Shown here one piece after another: positions 1-11,874 of a DNA stretch of 64,000 bases. Both the position numbers and the translations under genes were made by a program. This DNA is from Pristionchus mayeri (Eukaryota > Nematoda > Chromadorea > Rhabditida > Neodiplogasteridae). Location: positions 3,782,001 through 3,846,000 of the forward strand of contig BTRK01000005.1 in NCBI GenBank assembly GCA_036245805.1, in the 5' to 3' direction. Position 1 is the first letter of the stretch. Each line of letters starts with the position of its first letter. The notes under the pieces are model-generated. The model was not told the DNA's origin, ran no database searches, and was given only the letters and a program-made list of their open reading frames with translations.

Positions 1-224
1 GTCGTTCCTTGCCCCAACCACGAAGGAGCGTATTGTGAAAGACTGACTTGATACATCGCTGGCCGGATGCTTGTCCGGAGGGAGCACGTTCGAACCCTTA
101 AAATGCTTCATTCCAGGCAATAGTATATCTTTAATTCCATACAGTAATTTTTGATTAATTAATAGGAATATGAATTACTTGTTTTGTGTTTTGATTTACA
201 TTAATTCGTAAAAGCAATGATGAC

Positions 225-923
225 CTGTCCACGATTCCAACCAAAAGTGTTCCCATGCACCGATTCCGCCTTTAATTGTGTACACGGACCCATTTTTATC
301 GGCGCTCAAGTAGCCACCGTAATCGCTTTGAAATGACCAGGATCCGTCCTCATTCTTGGCAGGAGTCCATTTTAAAGTATCCTGAATCAGAGTAAAATTT
401 GTTTTCGTATTGCGAAACCGAGCCGCATTTAATAATGGGAAATGCTAACATTTTGCAGTCCTACGTTGAGTGGCATCCACGAGTCTTGAGACTCCATCTT
501 GTCCGAAAGGTTTACTGAACCGTCCATATTCGCGCGGATGTACTTGCCCGTCGAGCATAACGGCTCTAATGCGACCTGATAATTACACTCGAAAATGCTA
601 ACTCATGATATTATATTTGTCTAGCCCAAAATTCCTCACCTTAACGCTTTGCTCGGAGATGGTCCATTGTGCGCAAGCTTTACGATTTTGTGTTAGATCG
701 ACGTTACTTGTTTCCGACATGCTGTTCCGTATGAATGTTCCATGATATGATCTGAGAGACCTCCGCCCAATCGCCTCTTTTGACACATACTCAGCTTCGT
801 TCAGTTGAAACTGACAGTATACCATTGAAAAAAAATCAAAATTGAGGGCAAAACATAACACACAAAAAAGGAAAAACTCACATTATTCAGAAAGATGCAG
901 ATGAATAATATTGATTTAATCAT
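225..923 (-). CDS. Secreted fascin-like (beta-trefoil) repeat protein, 5' part; gene continues past the left edge
   Basis: Four exons on the minus strand: 923-882, 810-640, 575-465 and 381-225, all phase-compatible. Exon 1 encodes a hydrophobic start (MIKSILFICIFLNN) that looks like a signal peptide and ends at a GTGAGT donor. Exon 2 carries a repeat with HGTFIRN and the ACAQWTI motif. Exon 3 begins VALEPLCSTGKYIRA and exon 4 contains GGYLSADKNGSVY and GAWEHFWLE, the hallmark of fascin/actin-crosslinking beta-trefoil repeats. Exons 3 and 4 both encode a W-x-P-x-N strand, so a small internal duplication or alternative exons is possible. The last donor is phase 1, as in the paralogues at 6-9 and 14-17 kb, so more exons should follow in the first 220 bases or beyond. 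Classical fascins are cytosolic; the signal peptide suggests this family is extracellular, which is inference. Function unknown. Confidence 0.75.
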
Positions 924-1043
924 GGATGAAGAACACAACAAGAAATGGAGAAATCAAGAAATGTATTTGAATATTGGGTGTAAAGTTCTGATTAGTTATA
1001 CTGCTAGTCAAGCGAAATTTGTTCGAACTAACGCGCGGTTAGT

Positions 1044-1131
1044 AATCGTCTGACTCTCCTCTGTTTGCACGTTCTCGCCGGTCTTACAGACGAAAGAGCG
1101 TGCAAACTAAAGAGAGTCAGACGATTGCTCG
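1044..1131. repeat. Foldback hairpin, family 1
   Basis: Imperfect inverted repeat beginning AATCGTCTGACTCTC and ending in its complement, with a short loop around 1081-1092. It is flanked on both sides by a direct copy of GCGCGGTTAGTAATCG, which may be a target-site duplication or a partial duplication. Related hairpins lie at 44021, 47982, 56650 and 62681, with a diverged one at 20671. Confidence 0.8.
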
Positions 1132-2206
1132 CGCGGTTAGTAATCGCTTTAGCGAATGCGAGCGTAGATTGTTCACTATTGCAACATGGGGGGGAGAAAG
1201 ATGAGTGATAGACGGAAGGAGAGGAGAGAGAGTTAGAAATGTTGTTGTGTGCAGACAGTGGGTAGAGTAGAAGATGATAAAATGAATGACTTAGAAACAC
1301 ACGATGGAATATGTTGATAGCAAAGTGTTCTGAATGTATATTTGCATGTCGATATATAGCTGCATTTAAAGAAATACATATTTATACTTTTCATACCATT
1401 CATTTTCAAAACTGGCACCACGCAGCGAGATATCGTGATTACCATTTCATGAGCATTCAATCGTCTTCTTTGAATAAGGTTTTTCTGAGAATCATTCACA
1501 GACATTTATATATTTGAATCCGATGTAATGGAGAGGGCAACGAGGGGACTCGTGAAAAGTCCCATGAACAACAATTAATCAATGCGATCAGCGAGGAAGA
1601 CTTGCATAGTCGATTGTGATGTGTCATTGCCCGTCCAATCCAGCAATTCGCATATGAGACATTACTAGTTGCATACTTGATGGTATGTGTTAGGCGATCA
1701 AATGCTAGAGGTCATGATCCCGCACCCTCCCATTATGCTGCACCGCCTTCTCGATTGAGCTAAAGGAATAGCATATGAGAGGAATCGCGAGAGAATCGAC
1801 TATTCAGCGGCAGTGAAATTCAAACTCCACCAATCCCATCAAACATTTGGCACACATATTTCAAATGGTGCTCTTTACTGTCGTCATTTTTGAGATTCAC
1901 AAGGTCAAACATGGTACAACCATTTTTCGGCAGTCAAATCATGCGCATTTGCATGATCATAACATCGTTTAAATTAAAGAAATGAATTCCGTTATTTTTA
2001 TAGAGAAAGAGGGGATCCAGGGCTACAACTTACATGTTGACAGTGTCATTCGCACGCCCCGGTGCGGGGAGGGAAAACATAAAAGTGATTACGCAGAAGT
2101 CATAGTCCATAGAGGTGACATATATGCTAAATATCATTGACCATCATCGATAGCATTAGTGAAATGTCATTTAATATTGTCGAAGGCATAAATGAAATAT
2201 TATTGG

Positions 2207-2302
2207 CTAGCGGATCGTAGATTGCATTTTTTTGCAAAGGAAGCAATCACAAGCTTGGGAACGCGGGTGTGTGAGTGGAAGTGAACAGTGGTATAAAGTT
2301 GC
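2207..2302 (+). promoter_or_regulatory. Upstream block shared by both chemoreceptor genes
   Basis: This block matches 61049-61145 in order: CTAGC..GTCGTAGATTG, a T-rich run, GCAA-AATCA-AAGCTTGGGA, a GTGTGA core and GAACAGTGGTATAAAGTTGC. It lies about 430 bp upstream of the ATG of the first receptor, and the matching block about 560 bp upstream of the second. It includes a TATAAAG sequence. Shared retention in both paralogues suggests promoter or enhancer function, or simply common descent of the duplicated segment. Confidence 0.5.
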
Positions 2303-2730
2303 AATTATTTGTATGTATATTTAGTATCCACCTACTTTATTATCATGCATCCGCGCGACTCTTCCTAGGGTAGGTCCAAACGATTTAGGTCAACATGCGA
2401 GAGCCTCCCTATTTCGGGTTTACTGCATCTGAGGGAGAGATGGAGAGAGATAGTTTTTCCGTTTTCCTCTGATAACCAACAATAGTCATCGGAGTGAATA
2501 TACACAATGAAAATGATATAGTTCCCTTACTGAAAACGGTATCTATTGAACACCTCGTGACTGCATAAGCACGCAACACCTGTGGCAATCTCCGCACCAT
2601 ACTCATTGGTTCTGTTTTCGCCGTAGGTTGCTCAATGATCTCATTGTTATTCGCTGTGACGTATCAAACAATGTTTTCTGATGAATGTCTGTGCATTTCT
2701 GGTTTTCAAGCAGCTGAACAACCGTCTATA

Positions 2731-5700
2731 ATGGACAACGTAACTGTCGGAAGCGATTTGCTCTTAACCTACATCGAGCACACGAATTTGGGTATATTGA
2801 TAATATTTTCCGTATCAAAATAATCGTTTTCAGTTACTGGAATGTTATCAAATACATTGCTATTATACGCAATTAGACGCTTTTCTGGCCCTCTTCTGGG
2901 AACGTACAAGTACTTGCTGGAAATTTTCACAATCTACGATTTGTTCTTTATTCCGTTTCGTCAGTTCTCACGTCCGGTATGTACCACTTATGATATTTTG
3001 CACATATCAACATCATTTTAGTTTATCTTGTTCGATCGATAATATGCGAAAAAATAGGGCATTATTATTCAAAATCTAGTTTGAATGACGTCATTTTGAA
3101 TATTACATTGTCATTTTGAATTGGTAATAAAATAACCAGACATCCCCCAATTGTTTGGCCAATTATGGCACAAAATGGACATTGATTTGACGCCTTGCGG
3201 TGGTTCACTTGCCTTGCGCGTACGCCTCAACTAATATTCATTTGAGAATGAGGTTCTGCTCGGGACCACTCACGGAATCGTCACGGACACGCCGCTTGAC
3301 GACAGAGTGCGTAGCCATTGTTGATAATGTAGATACAAAACAGGGATTCAAAACTTTTTTTGAATCATTTGATTCAAAACGGTGATTCAAAATGTTTGAA
3401 TCAAATATTCAGGATTGCTTCTTAAGATAGTCACCGCCCTCTTTGCTGCTCTTCAATCTGTGCCTTTCAATCTTCTCGTCATCCATTTCCTGTATCGTTA
3501 CTGGGCCGTGTGTCGGCCACATCTTATACAACTGTTCTTGAACAAGATCTTCATATTGTTTCTGGTTTTTGAAACTGTCGGAGAAGTCGGAATATGGTAA
3601 TGCATCTTAGATCTATTAACTATTCAAAATATACTATTTGCCAGGTACGTGTTGTGCGCATACGGTGCCACTGGATGGGAAGACACTATTGGGAGGAGGA
3701 CATTAATTGACGAGTATGAGAGAAAGTATGGAAGAAGAATCGAGCATGCCTGGCTAGTGTTCGATCATTGGGTATGTGTCTATAACAGATACGTATTCAA
3801 TTAGAGATTCCTTGTAATTCGAGATTTATGATTTTGTGTTGCAATAATTGATTCAAAAACTAAACAAACTTATGGTACATAACTATACATAACAAATTAT
3901 TTTCAGCGGGATGACAAATTCGACGTTCGCCTGGTAGCTACTATTATCACCATGAATGTCGTCGCCTTTACTCTGATCACTATCGCATCGGTGTTTGCTT
4001 GCTTAGCCTATTACAACATCACGATCATGACTAAAATATCACCGAAGGCTGTTTACATGCAGAAGAAGCTATTCGTGGCGCTGAGTGTGCAGGTACGAAC
4101 GAAAATGCATTGAATATATGTCGAATATCTCAAACCTTAAGAATAGTTGGATTCATTTTCGCTATACACAGGGTGTTCCCAAATTATAGCGACTCTCGTT
4201 CAGCGCATAACCTAAGAGCTAGCTTAGAGCTAGAAAGCTAGCTCGCTAAGCTATCTAAGGTTAGCGCGAAGCATAGATTGCTTAGCACGATAGTTAGCGC
4301 TACGAAGCTAGCTCGCTAAGCTATCTAAGCTTAGCGCTAAGCTTAGAGCTTTAGATTGATAGTTGATCCCTGAACACATGCAGAAGGAGCTATTCTGAGT
4401 GTGCAGGTGAATCACGTGATAAATATTTCTCATTTAGATTTTCTCATAATCACGAAAAAAACTCAGAGATTATGAGAAATATGCGAGAAAGCGAAAGCGG
4501 CATGCTTGTGGACTCTCTGGCTACGTGTGGTGTGTGAACACGGGTGACGAAATAAACAACGATTTATTGCTTGTTTACACACCTAAAATACCTAAAAATA
4601 CCTAAAAGAGAGAGAGAATTAATTAGGATGGGAGGGGAGAGTGGTTGTGGTCGACTGCAGTATGGCCAGGAGACAGTGGTCTCTAGTAAGCAGGTTGACT
4701 GCAGTGACGAAATGGAAGTGAGGGCGACTTGAGATTCTCGAGGGGAGAACTCTTGTCGGTGGATGACGAAATTATTGCACGTGCAGTGGCACGGTGCAAT
4801 AGAGAGAAGAAGCAGAAGGAGCGCGTGTCCAACTGTGAGAGGACTTCAACAGTGAGCTGTGAAGCAAGAAGGGAAAATGAGTTGAAAACGAGAGGAAAAA
4901 ACTGAGACGCGTGCTCAGTGCGAAGGAAGTAAATCAACTGAAGAAGTGAAAGGTAAAAAAGGAAAAGTCATCGTGAAAAGACATTTCACCACTTCATATG
5001 ATGCACATGAAAAGCAGTAAATACGGTAGTGAACGCCGAGACACGGGATTTGAATGTGAGTTGACCAGTGTGATACAGTATGCCGGTGGGCTCAACTGAT
5101 CAAGAAGTGAATTAATTTTATGAAATTAATTATTAAAGTGATTGATTATTGATTTATATTGTACTAGTGGATGAATTCCGCTACAAGAAATGATAATGTA
5201 CGGATCATGCAGAACCAAAGTAATCATGTGAAAGGTCAAAACATCAGTGGTACTTAACAAAGCGTATATTGATATTGCACACAATGTTTTCTTTAATTTT
5301 GGAAATTGGTAAGATATACACATGTTTGCAGGCATTTGTGCCATCAGTGCTCGTCTACATTCCCTATCTTCTCTCCATGAACATTCCTCTGTTTCGTGTG
5401 GACATGACTTTTGTGCACAACGTCAGGTAATGCAAACCGCCGTCGATATCCCCCTTCCCCCAACTAGGTACGGATTTACAATAAATTGCACACTTCATTT
5501 CGCGCGCTCTCTCTCTCAGGCCACGCAGGAGAGTGAAAACGAATAATGGAGATAAATCTTAATTGCGAAACTATCCATCCCTCTATGTTACAAACGAAGG
5601 AAATGTGCAAAACGTTCACTTGGGTTGGATATTCGGAGCAGGATATCACAATTATGAATAGCTAACCCTAATTCACATTAACAGTGCGCCCGTGACAGCC

Positions 5701-5981
5701 TTTTTCCCGACGTGGGACGCAGTAGTGATGATACTCCTGGTGCCGGATTATCGAAGGGGATTCGCAGGTAATTTCAAAAATATCCTTCAATCGCATTCCA
5801 ATTTGGCAAATGATGCTTTCATTGTCAAGCATGTTTGTGAATTATTTTATAAAAATGACCATGCGATTTATCAGAATTACGCACTGCATTTTCAGGCCTG
5901 GTGCGAAGAAAGCGAAAGGATACTACTCACACAACGCTAACTGGAAATTTCACGACCGTAATTAGCACTGTGCATCACTAA
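2731..5981 (+). CDS. Str-class seven-transmembrane chemoreceptor (first copy), intact
   Basis: Nine exons, 336 codons, all in frame: 2731-2791, 2834-2976, 3247-3310, 3431-3596, 3645-3771, 3907-4092, 5332-5426, 5685-5767 and 5896-5981. Family marks of nematode Str receptors: GMLSNTLLLYAI then LGTYKYLLEIF in TM1-2, PFNLLVIHFLYRYWAVCRP at TM3, KISPKAVYMQKKLF before TM6, and FFPTWDAVVMILLVPDYRRG in TM7. The length is normal for the family. The third exon start uses an unusual TTTGAG acceptor and is the least certain border. Intron 6 (about 1.2 kb) is swollen by repeats. Exon 8 contains the left outer edge of giant inverted repeat IR1 at about 5699; the last one and a half exons recur inverted at 17015-17297. 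Presumed role: a plasma-membrane GPCR for environmental chemicals in sensory neurons. The paralogue at 61706 has the same exon lengths and phases. Confidence 0.88.
4198..4408. repeat. Tandem AGCT-rich repeat and exon-6 fragment inside chemoreceptor intron 6
   Basis: Two copies, about 68 bp apart, of a unit containing GAAGCTAGCTCGCTAAGC with TTAGCGC-rich flanks. They are followed at 4375-4408 by a degenerate copy of the 3' end of exon 6 (ACATGCAGAAGGAGCTATTC, then TGAGTGTGCAG) that lacks 8 bp. This is a local partial exon duplication. Confidence 0.7.
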
Positions 5982-6182
5982 ACTGTACCATGCTGCATGG
6001 GAATCTAGCATGAATGTGTTCGAATGTTCCATTCAAATTATTTGTCTAGTTAGAAATGTCAGTTATCAATGAACGCTGTTGGTTGGGTCGTTGTTGGTGG
6101 TATGTACTAGCAATATCAATGAATACCACGCATCTTTATCATACACTTTATGCAACAATCAATAAAGCAAACACATGTTGAA

Positions 6183-8849
6183 TTATGCATTATGACGCTT
6201 TGACAATTCATACCACGATACTAGCTTCTGCATTTCCTGAAAAGCATGAACATCAGTATGATGTTGTTAATGCTGGTCAACTAACCACGACTGTTTGCTT
6301 AGTTATCGAGCTTTCAATGTCCGGATTCTGAAATCGGAATACATTAAACATTCGCAATTGGCATGCAAATTCTCACCCGTCGACGTGCACGCATGACCAC
6401 ATAGCCTATTATGCATATGACCAAGAAAGATAGGAGAAGAATCGACAGAATTGCAGCATACGACGAGGTTCCTGTTGGCGAATATTCGAGCGCAGTTGTT
6501 TCATTCATCTGAGAATTAGAAGATTGATCGACATGATTCAATTCATATTTCCCAAGAAAAACAAACTATCGGAAGTTATCTCTGATTATTACTCAAATTG
6601 TATCTCTAGGATGCACTCACAAGGGGGAGTGCTGAAGGCATTGAACTCGGGAGGGTAATTTGTGTTCCCGGAGGTACGTACCTTACGACCGACACATTCA
6701 GTTGTGCGGCCTGAAATGTTGCAGATCTTTGTAAACCTATGGTCGTGGTTTTCTAGTTATGTAATTGGGAAATTTGGAAATGTATCGCAACATTTATTTA
6801 ATAGAAATTGTACTCCATCAACTTACCGTTTCGATCAATTTCTAGAGTTCAATTGTAACATGATGCAATGATGCATTGGGGGGGGGGGCAAATATAAGTG
6901 GGTAAACATATTAGCGAAACTCTTTTTCATTTGATTCACATAACAACTCTCACTTCAGGCTGCGTTGTTGAGGTAGTTGATTGAGTTGTTGAGTGTGAAT
7001 AACTTTGGATTGTAATGGGTGTTGAGGAGGATTGGGTTGACAAGAGTGTAGACGATGTAGAGGGTGTGGTTGTAGACGGCGAAGAGCGACAACTGCGCTG
7101 CAGTGGATGTGGTGGGAGTCGATTCTGAATATATGCAGATTAGATACAATGTTTACGCCGAATATATTAGATTAATAAATGCGATACCTGGCTGAGGCTC
7201 CAACCACATGTGATCAGTCCTCGAAATTAAAGCGTTTTTTTCGCTGCCGCTTGTCCTCCAACGTTGTTCACCAATCTACCGCCGTGCGCACTTGTAAACG
7301 TCCAGGTGTCATCATCATTATTTTGTGGCATCCAGAAACCAGTTTTGCTTGCAAGATCAACCGATCCATCCCGAAATGCACGCAGGTACTTCGTAGGGGA
7401 GCAGAAAGGCTTCAGGGCGACCTGGGAAAGAATGTATTATCGTCAAAGACGATAAACAATTGAATTTATCATTAATATGTTTACCTTTCCGTGGTGGTCT
7501 TCAATGATCCACCTGGTGCACTCGTCACAAAAGAAAGTCCAGCTCACAGCATTCGAAAGTCCTTTGCGAGGGCGAAGGTAAAATCTGCATGGTAAATCAT
7601 TCTATTAACTGTATGTGGTACTCGTGAAGATACAACATCTTGATATCACCAGCGTATATTCAAATATTTCACCAGCCCCCTAAATGTCTTTTGGAGAATA
7701 GCAAAGGCAATAAAAAAGAGGAAAAGCAAATGCGTATTCCGGAAAAATATACTAATCTAAATCGTGATTTGACACAGTACAATCCAGCAACTTCTGCAGA
7801 GAGGAGAAGCTTATTTTTGTCCTTTTCCGTCGTAAAAGTCGGCGTATCATCCATTTCGTCCTGCACTTCTGTCGGATTTGTGGCATTTTGAAGGTCATCT
7901 GCAAAAACCTATCAAACCTCTCGGTTCAAAAACCTATCAAACCTTATTGAATTAGCCAAAACAAAAGATTTTACTAGCAAGATGAGATGTATGTTTGCAC
8001 ATTCTGAAACACTACCTGCCACTGGCTCGAGCCAGAAATGTTTCCAGTTTTTGAAATCGTCTTTGTTCGAATTAACGGACCCATCCTCACTTGCTCTGAT
8101 CAGTTTGTCCTGTTGAAGGAACGAGAACGAGCCATCATCGTTCTTGAACGCTGACCACAATGAGATCCCGTTTAACATGGAGACATGTCCGAATAGGCTG
8201 GTCGTTATATAATAGTGTCGTGCGCAATACGATTCAATATACACCTGGAATTGGTTTGGACAAATTAAATAGCTAACTAGAGAAATGCCGGTAACCGAAT
8301 CTTTATTTCGCCCACTTCCTCGATCGGTCGTTTATCAATAAAGCAATTATTCGAAATGAATATACGTTGATATCTACGGTGTGCAAATAATTTACGATTT
8401 CTTCATTCCGCATACTCTCTACACTAGGGTTCTCTTATTGGAATGGTTTTGTATCATTTTCGGATGTGTTTCATGTTCGCTATACATAGAGCTGAAATCG
8501 ATTCTCTACCTCTACTCACCTCACTATCCCAATGCGACTTCGTGATCACCCATTGCTTGCATGCAGTGCAATTCTGAGCCAGATCAACTTTGCTGTCGTC
8601 CTCTTCAGGATTTACATTCCGAAGATATGTTCCATGGACGGATTTTTTGCACCATAATCCTTCCACCTGTTCCGCTGGACTCTTCGGGTGGCGAATCCCG
8701 TCCGCAGACGAAATCTGAAAATTAAGGCAGTGAGGGAAGGAGGGAGGGAGGGTGGGAGAGAAAGAGAGAAAAAAATAGAAAAAAGTGAACAAAAATAAAA
8801 ATCCAACACTCACTGAAATGAGTAACACGCAATATACGAGCTTCTTCAT
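6183..8849 (-). pseudogene. Membrane-anchored fascin-like protein gene, left-arm copy, with frameshifts
   Basis: Mirror image of the gene at 14148-16813, described there. It has the same exons, the same seven-residue homopolymer frameshift (seven T on the plus strand, near 7237-7243) and the same frame break in the Ser/Thr-rich stalk. Because both arms share all breaks, these predate the inverted duplication or are shared sequence errors. The 3' end lies 202 bp from the 3' end of the chemoreceptor on the opposite strand. Confidence 0.7.
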
Positions 8850-9708
8850 ATCCAATGAACACATGATGGAAGATCGGCCAGTGTGAGTGGAACATCTGAG
8901 CTCTTAAAGGAATTTTGAAGCGAGCCTGATTCTAATCTTCGCAGCGAAATTTGGACTATCGAATGAGGTAAACTTTTTAAAAGAAAAATACACTGAATGT
9001 TATTAACGATGAAATGATCGTTACTAGTCGGGCTGAGATTACAACGCACTCCATTAATATTTTAAAGCATATTTCTGTTCCGAATCTCCCACTATTGCAA
9101 CCTTGTTTCACAAGTTGAAGGCAGTCGCAATACTCTAGATCGCCAGGTAATCCGGAAATGCTCAATACTTGATCTTCCTCTCGATCTATTTTCGCGAGCA
9201 CGATAGGGTGTAGTAAATGATCAGGAGAAAGTAGGTTCTCAAAGCCTTGTCACAGAAAGGGGTATATTTTTGTATGTCATTTTTGGAGGGCTATTCCGTT
9301 GCTGATTTCGGTTCTTCGATGTTTCCTAGATGTTATGTGCGTTGTTAGATGAATCATACTTTCTATCTTGCTAATTTCGAAGAGAGAGATGCCGAAAAAT
9401 ATGAACCGTATTATCTCGATAGTATCTATTACTGCCATCTTTTGTACTAAGGGGAGCTGATAAGATACGAAAATGAAACGGGTGAGAGTTGGTCGAGACT
9501 GGACAAAGATACATTACTCTTTTGAAAATGCTCTCAGGTGATTGGAATGAGCGACTAGGAAGTATGATTATTCTGATAATCACTACGCGCGAAGTGAGAA
9601 TGCGCATGTGAAGTGATGAGTAAAGTGATGTATAATCAAGTGTCACTGCACGCTTGTCAGCGTGTTCAGTAAAGCGGATAATTGCCTATCCCGGTTGTGC
9701 ATCACTTT

Positions 9709-9808
9709 AGAACTGGTCATTTTAGAACGCTTCGTTTATGAGCTCAGTGATAAAATTGGTTTTTTTAAAAATTTTCCCCCTCTGTAGAGTTCTAAAATGA
9801 CCAGTTCT
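9709..9808. repeat. 100-bp foldback in IR1 left arm
   Basis: Termini AGAACTGGTCATTTTAGAAC and its reverse complement surround an AT-rich loop with T and A runs. The mirror copy is at 13189-13288. Confidence 0.75.
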
Positions 9809-10230
9809 CAGATGATACACCCTCCTATCCTTTCATCTCAATGTTCCCCTTTTCTCCTCACTCTCCTTACCCGAATGATCAGGGAACAGCGAATAGAGAC
9901 AGGAGAAAGTGCGGGGGATATCGAGAGGGGCATTGCCCACTCGCTATTATCTCTAAGCGCTATCTCTTGGATGCGTGAGCGGGTGGAGGGACAAGAGAAG
10001 GAGTGGAGAGCGAAGAATACGGAAGTAGACAAAGAAATATCGATCTTTTGTATAGGCTACTTATTCTGCTCAACTGTTCGGCATGAACTATTCGGTTATG
10101 TGAATATTTATCAGAATGTTAAGGATCTCCTCAAGGGACCATAGATTCGAAGGACCTAGCATGTGGACTGCTCGAACAATTTGCGCACGGAAATTACATA
10201 CGGTATTGGCACGCCATGGCTTGCAGTAAC

Positions 10231-11122
10231 CGATACTTGAGGCGTTATCCAAATTTCATAACGTTTCCGTCCAACGTTATGCTGATGATGTCAAATTGTA
10301 TGTATCCTATAGTAAGTCAACCAAATCGGTCATCGCATCTGAATTTCAATCAGCTCTTGACTGTCTCTGTGAATGGACCCAACTTAACCAATTGACTTTA
10401 TCGGCGTCTAAGTGTTCTCACATCCGCATAGGTTCCAAACAATCTACACCTCGTTATAATATCAATTCCATTCAACTACCCCTCGAAAATATTGTCCGTG
10501 ATCTAGGTGTACAAGTCCGCTCTGACCTCAAGAATTCTTGTTATGTTAAAACCCGTGCTCAGAAAGCGACTTCTAAGTTATTCCTTCTCCTCAAAGCCCT
10601 CCCTTTCAACTGTCCCACCATCCTTCTTCGCAGTTACAAAGCATACGTCCTTCCCCTCCTCGACTTTGCATCCCCCTTCTGGAATCCTAACTATTTATCT
10701 GACATTGAGACTCTTGAAAAAGTTCAGCATATTTTCACCCGACAACTATTCTATCGCTGTTTCCCCTCCCCTTCCTATCCTCTTTCTCTTCCCTTTTATT
10801 CGGATCGCTTGAAAATTCTTGGCCTGCGTTCGCTTACTGAGAGGAGAGTCATAGGTGATCTTTGTATGACTCATATTATCATGACTCGTTCTAATGTCAT
10901 CCCTCGTTCTTCCTTCTACGTTTACAAACCCCTACGGGACCGAACCTCTTCCTTCGGTATCAACATTGAACTGACAACAGGTACAGCCAGATTTCACTCT
11001 TTCCCTGTTCGAACTTCCCGGTGGTATTCTCAACTTCTCAACAACTTCCCTTTGTCATCTAGATATGACATCGTAATTATCATGATTCTAATTTTCCTTG
11101 TAACATCTATTTTATACCTCTG
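10231..11122 (+). mobile_element. 5'-truncated LINE (non-LTR retrotransposon) reverse-transcriptase fragment, left-arm copy
   Basis: An open frame of about 290 codons starts within the RT palm: RYADDVKLYV carries the catalytic YADD box at about 10276. It continues through the RT thumb region typical of CR1/Jockey-like LINEs (LCEWTQLNQLTLSASKC, VRDLGVQVRSDL, YVLPLLDFASPFWNPN, LEKVQHIFTRQLFYR, RLKILGLRSLTERR). The endonuclease and the N-terminal half of RT are missing, as expected for a 5'-truncated insertion. Mirror copy at 11875-12766. Confidence 0.85.
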
Positions 11123-11874
11123 TAACATCTATTTCCATAGCTCAGTGGTAGAGCAGCCGGGAGGTTGCGGGTTCGATTCCCATCCGAGGATTTTTGAAAA
11201 ATCTTCTAGATATTTGAATTCCCGCACGTACCTGCCCTATCAAGGACTATCAGCGCCCATGACACTCTGCCAACTAGTGATAATTCGGCTCAAAATAAAG
11301 ATATGATTTTGAAATTTTCAGAATCTCTCATGGTTATGAGAAGCTAGGCCATGGTTATGACAGCGTCAAAACTTCGACTTTGCTGACACTCCTTCTTTAA
11401 AGGGAAATCAAGAATATCAGTGAGGAATAAGAATGTACAGGAGAGGTATCAATCATGGAATAAGGACGGGCGCTTCTTCATTTTCCTTGATTTATCATAC
11501 ACTGTTGGGCAGCTTCAGTGCGACTGTCTGAAATGTAATTGTTTCAAGAAAACGTTTTATCTGAAAATGACCAAATTAGCACACCTCCGTCCAAATTGTG
11601 CTTGTCGTGCAGAGAAGACTCATCTGGTTCTCAAATATGTTCATCAATATTATAATTTATAATAATAATTTATCTAAGCCCGAGGCGCGACGATACCATG
11701 AATACATTAATTGGTGATTGCAGATGGGAGGGAAGGGACTCTCCTGAGTCATTGAGGGTGGGAAACGTCTGCGACTATGGGGTGGCTTTCCAATCGACGC
11801 TTAAATACTCGGATGTTGGGAGCATTGTGAATGGTATCGGGAAGTTAATAATAATTCTTTATCATGCGACAGTG
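11123..11874. other. Unique spacer of giant inverted repeat IR1
   Basis: The only part of 5.7-17.3 kb not duplicated. It contains a tRNA-like Pol III unit (11131-11195) and an 80-codon open frame (11420-11662) with a Cys-rich stretch (CDCLKCNCFKK) that I do not recognise. The 14-mer TGTAACATCTATTT occurs twice just at the left arm/spacer junction, 24 bp apart. Confidence 0.7.
11131..11195 (+). other. tRNA-like Pol III unit without an anticodon arm
   Basis: A perfect A box (TAGCTCAGTGG, 11138-11148) forms a D-arm-like GCTC..GAGC stem. A perfect B box (GGTTCGATTCC, 11170-11180) sits in a T-arm-like hairpin. A five-T terminator starts at 11191. Only about 20 nt separate the two arms, too short for an anticodon stem-loop, so this is a tRNA-derived relic or SINE head rather than a normal tRNA gene. 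Confidence 0.6.

Larger units (their letters stand above)
924..2730. other. Intergenic region between fascin-like gene and chemoreceptor
   Basis: I see no supportable gene. The stretch holds a hairpin element (1044-1131) and, near its right end, a block shared with the upstream region of the second chemoreceptor (2207-2302). The open frames here have no signal peptide, domain or conserved partner elsewhere in the window. Confidence 0.6.
5699..11122. repeat. Giant inverted repeat IR1, left arm
   Basis: The arm is the near-perfect reverse complement of 11875-17297. Positions sum to 22997 in the inner part and to 22996 outside a poly-G/poly-C run near 6880/16117, where the arms differ by one base. 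One amino-acid-changing difference is visible in the LINE fragments. The outer edge falls inside chemoreceptor exon 8; the inner edge falls just after TTTTATACCTCTG in the LINE tail. Confidence 0.95.

Noticed and set aside
1..120. Possible further exon of the leftmost fascin-like gene
   Set aside because: An open segment follows a weak TTTAAG acceptor on the minus strand, but three frames are open and none resembles the paralogues, so the exon is not claimed.
1028..1300. Open frames crossing the family-1 hairpin
   Set aside because: These frames read through an inverted repeat; similar frames recur at each hairpin copy and have no start context or domain.
9797..10144. 115-codon open frame upstream of the LINE fragment (mirrored at 12853-13200)
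   Set aside because: It starts inside the 100-bp foldback, shows no RT, endonuclease or gag motif, and its two copies are only duplicates of the same DNA, so there is no independent support for coding.
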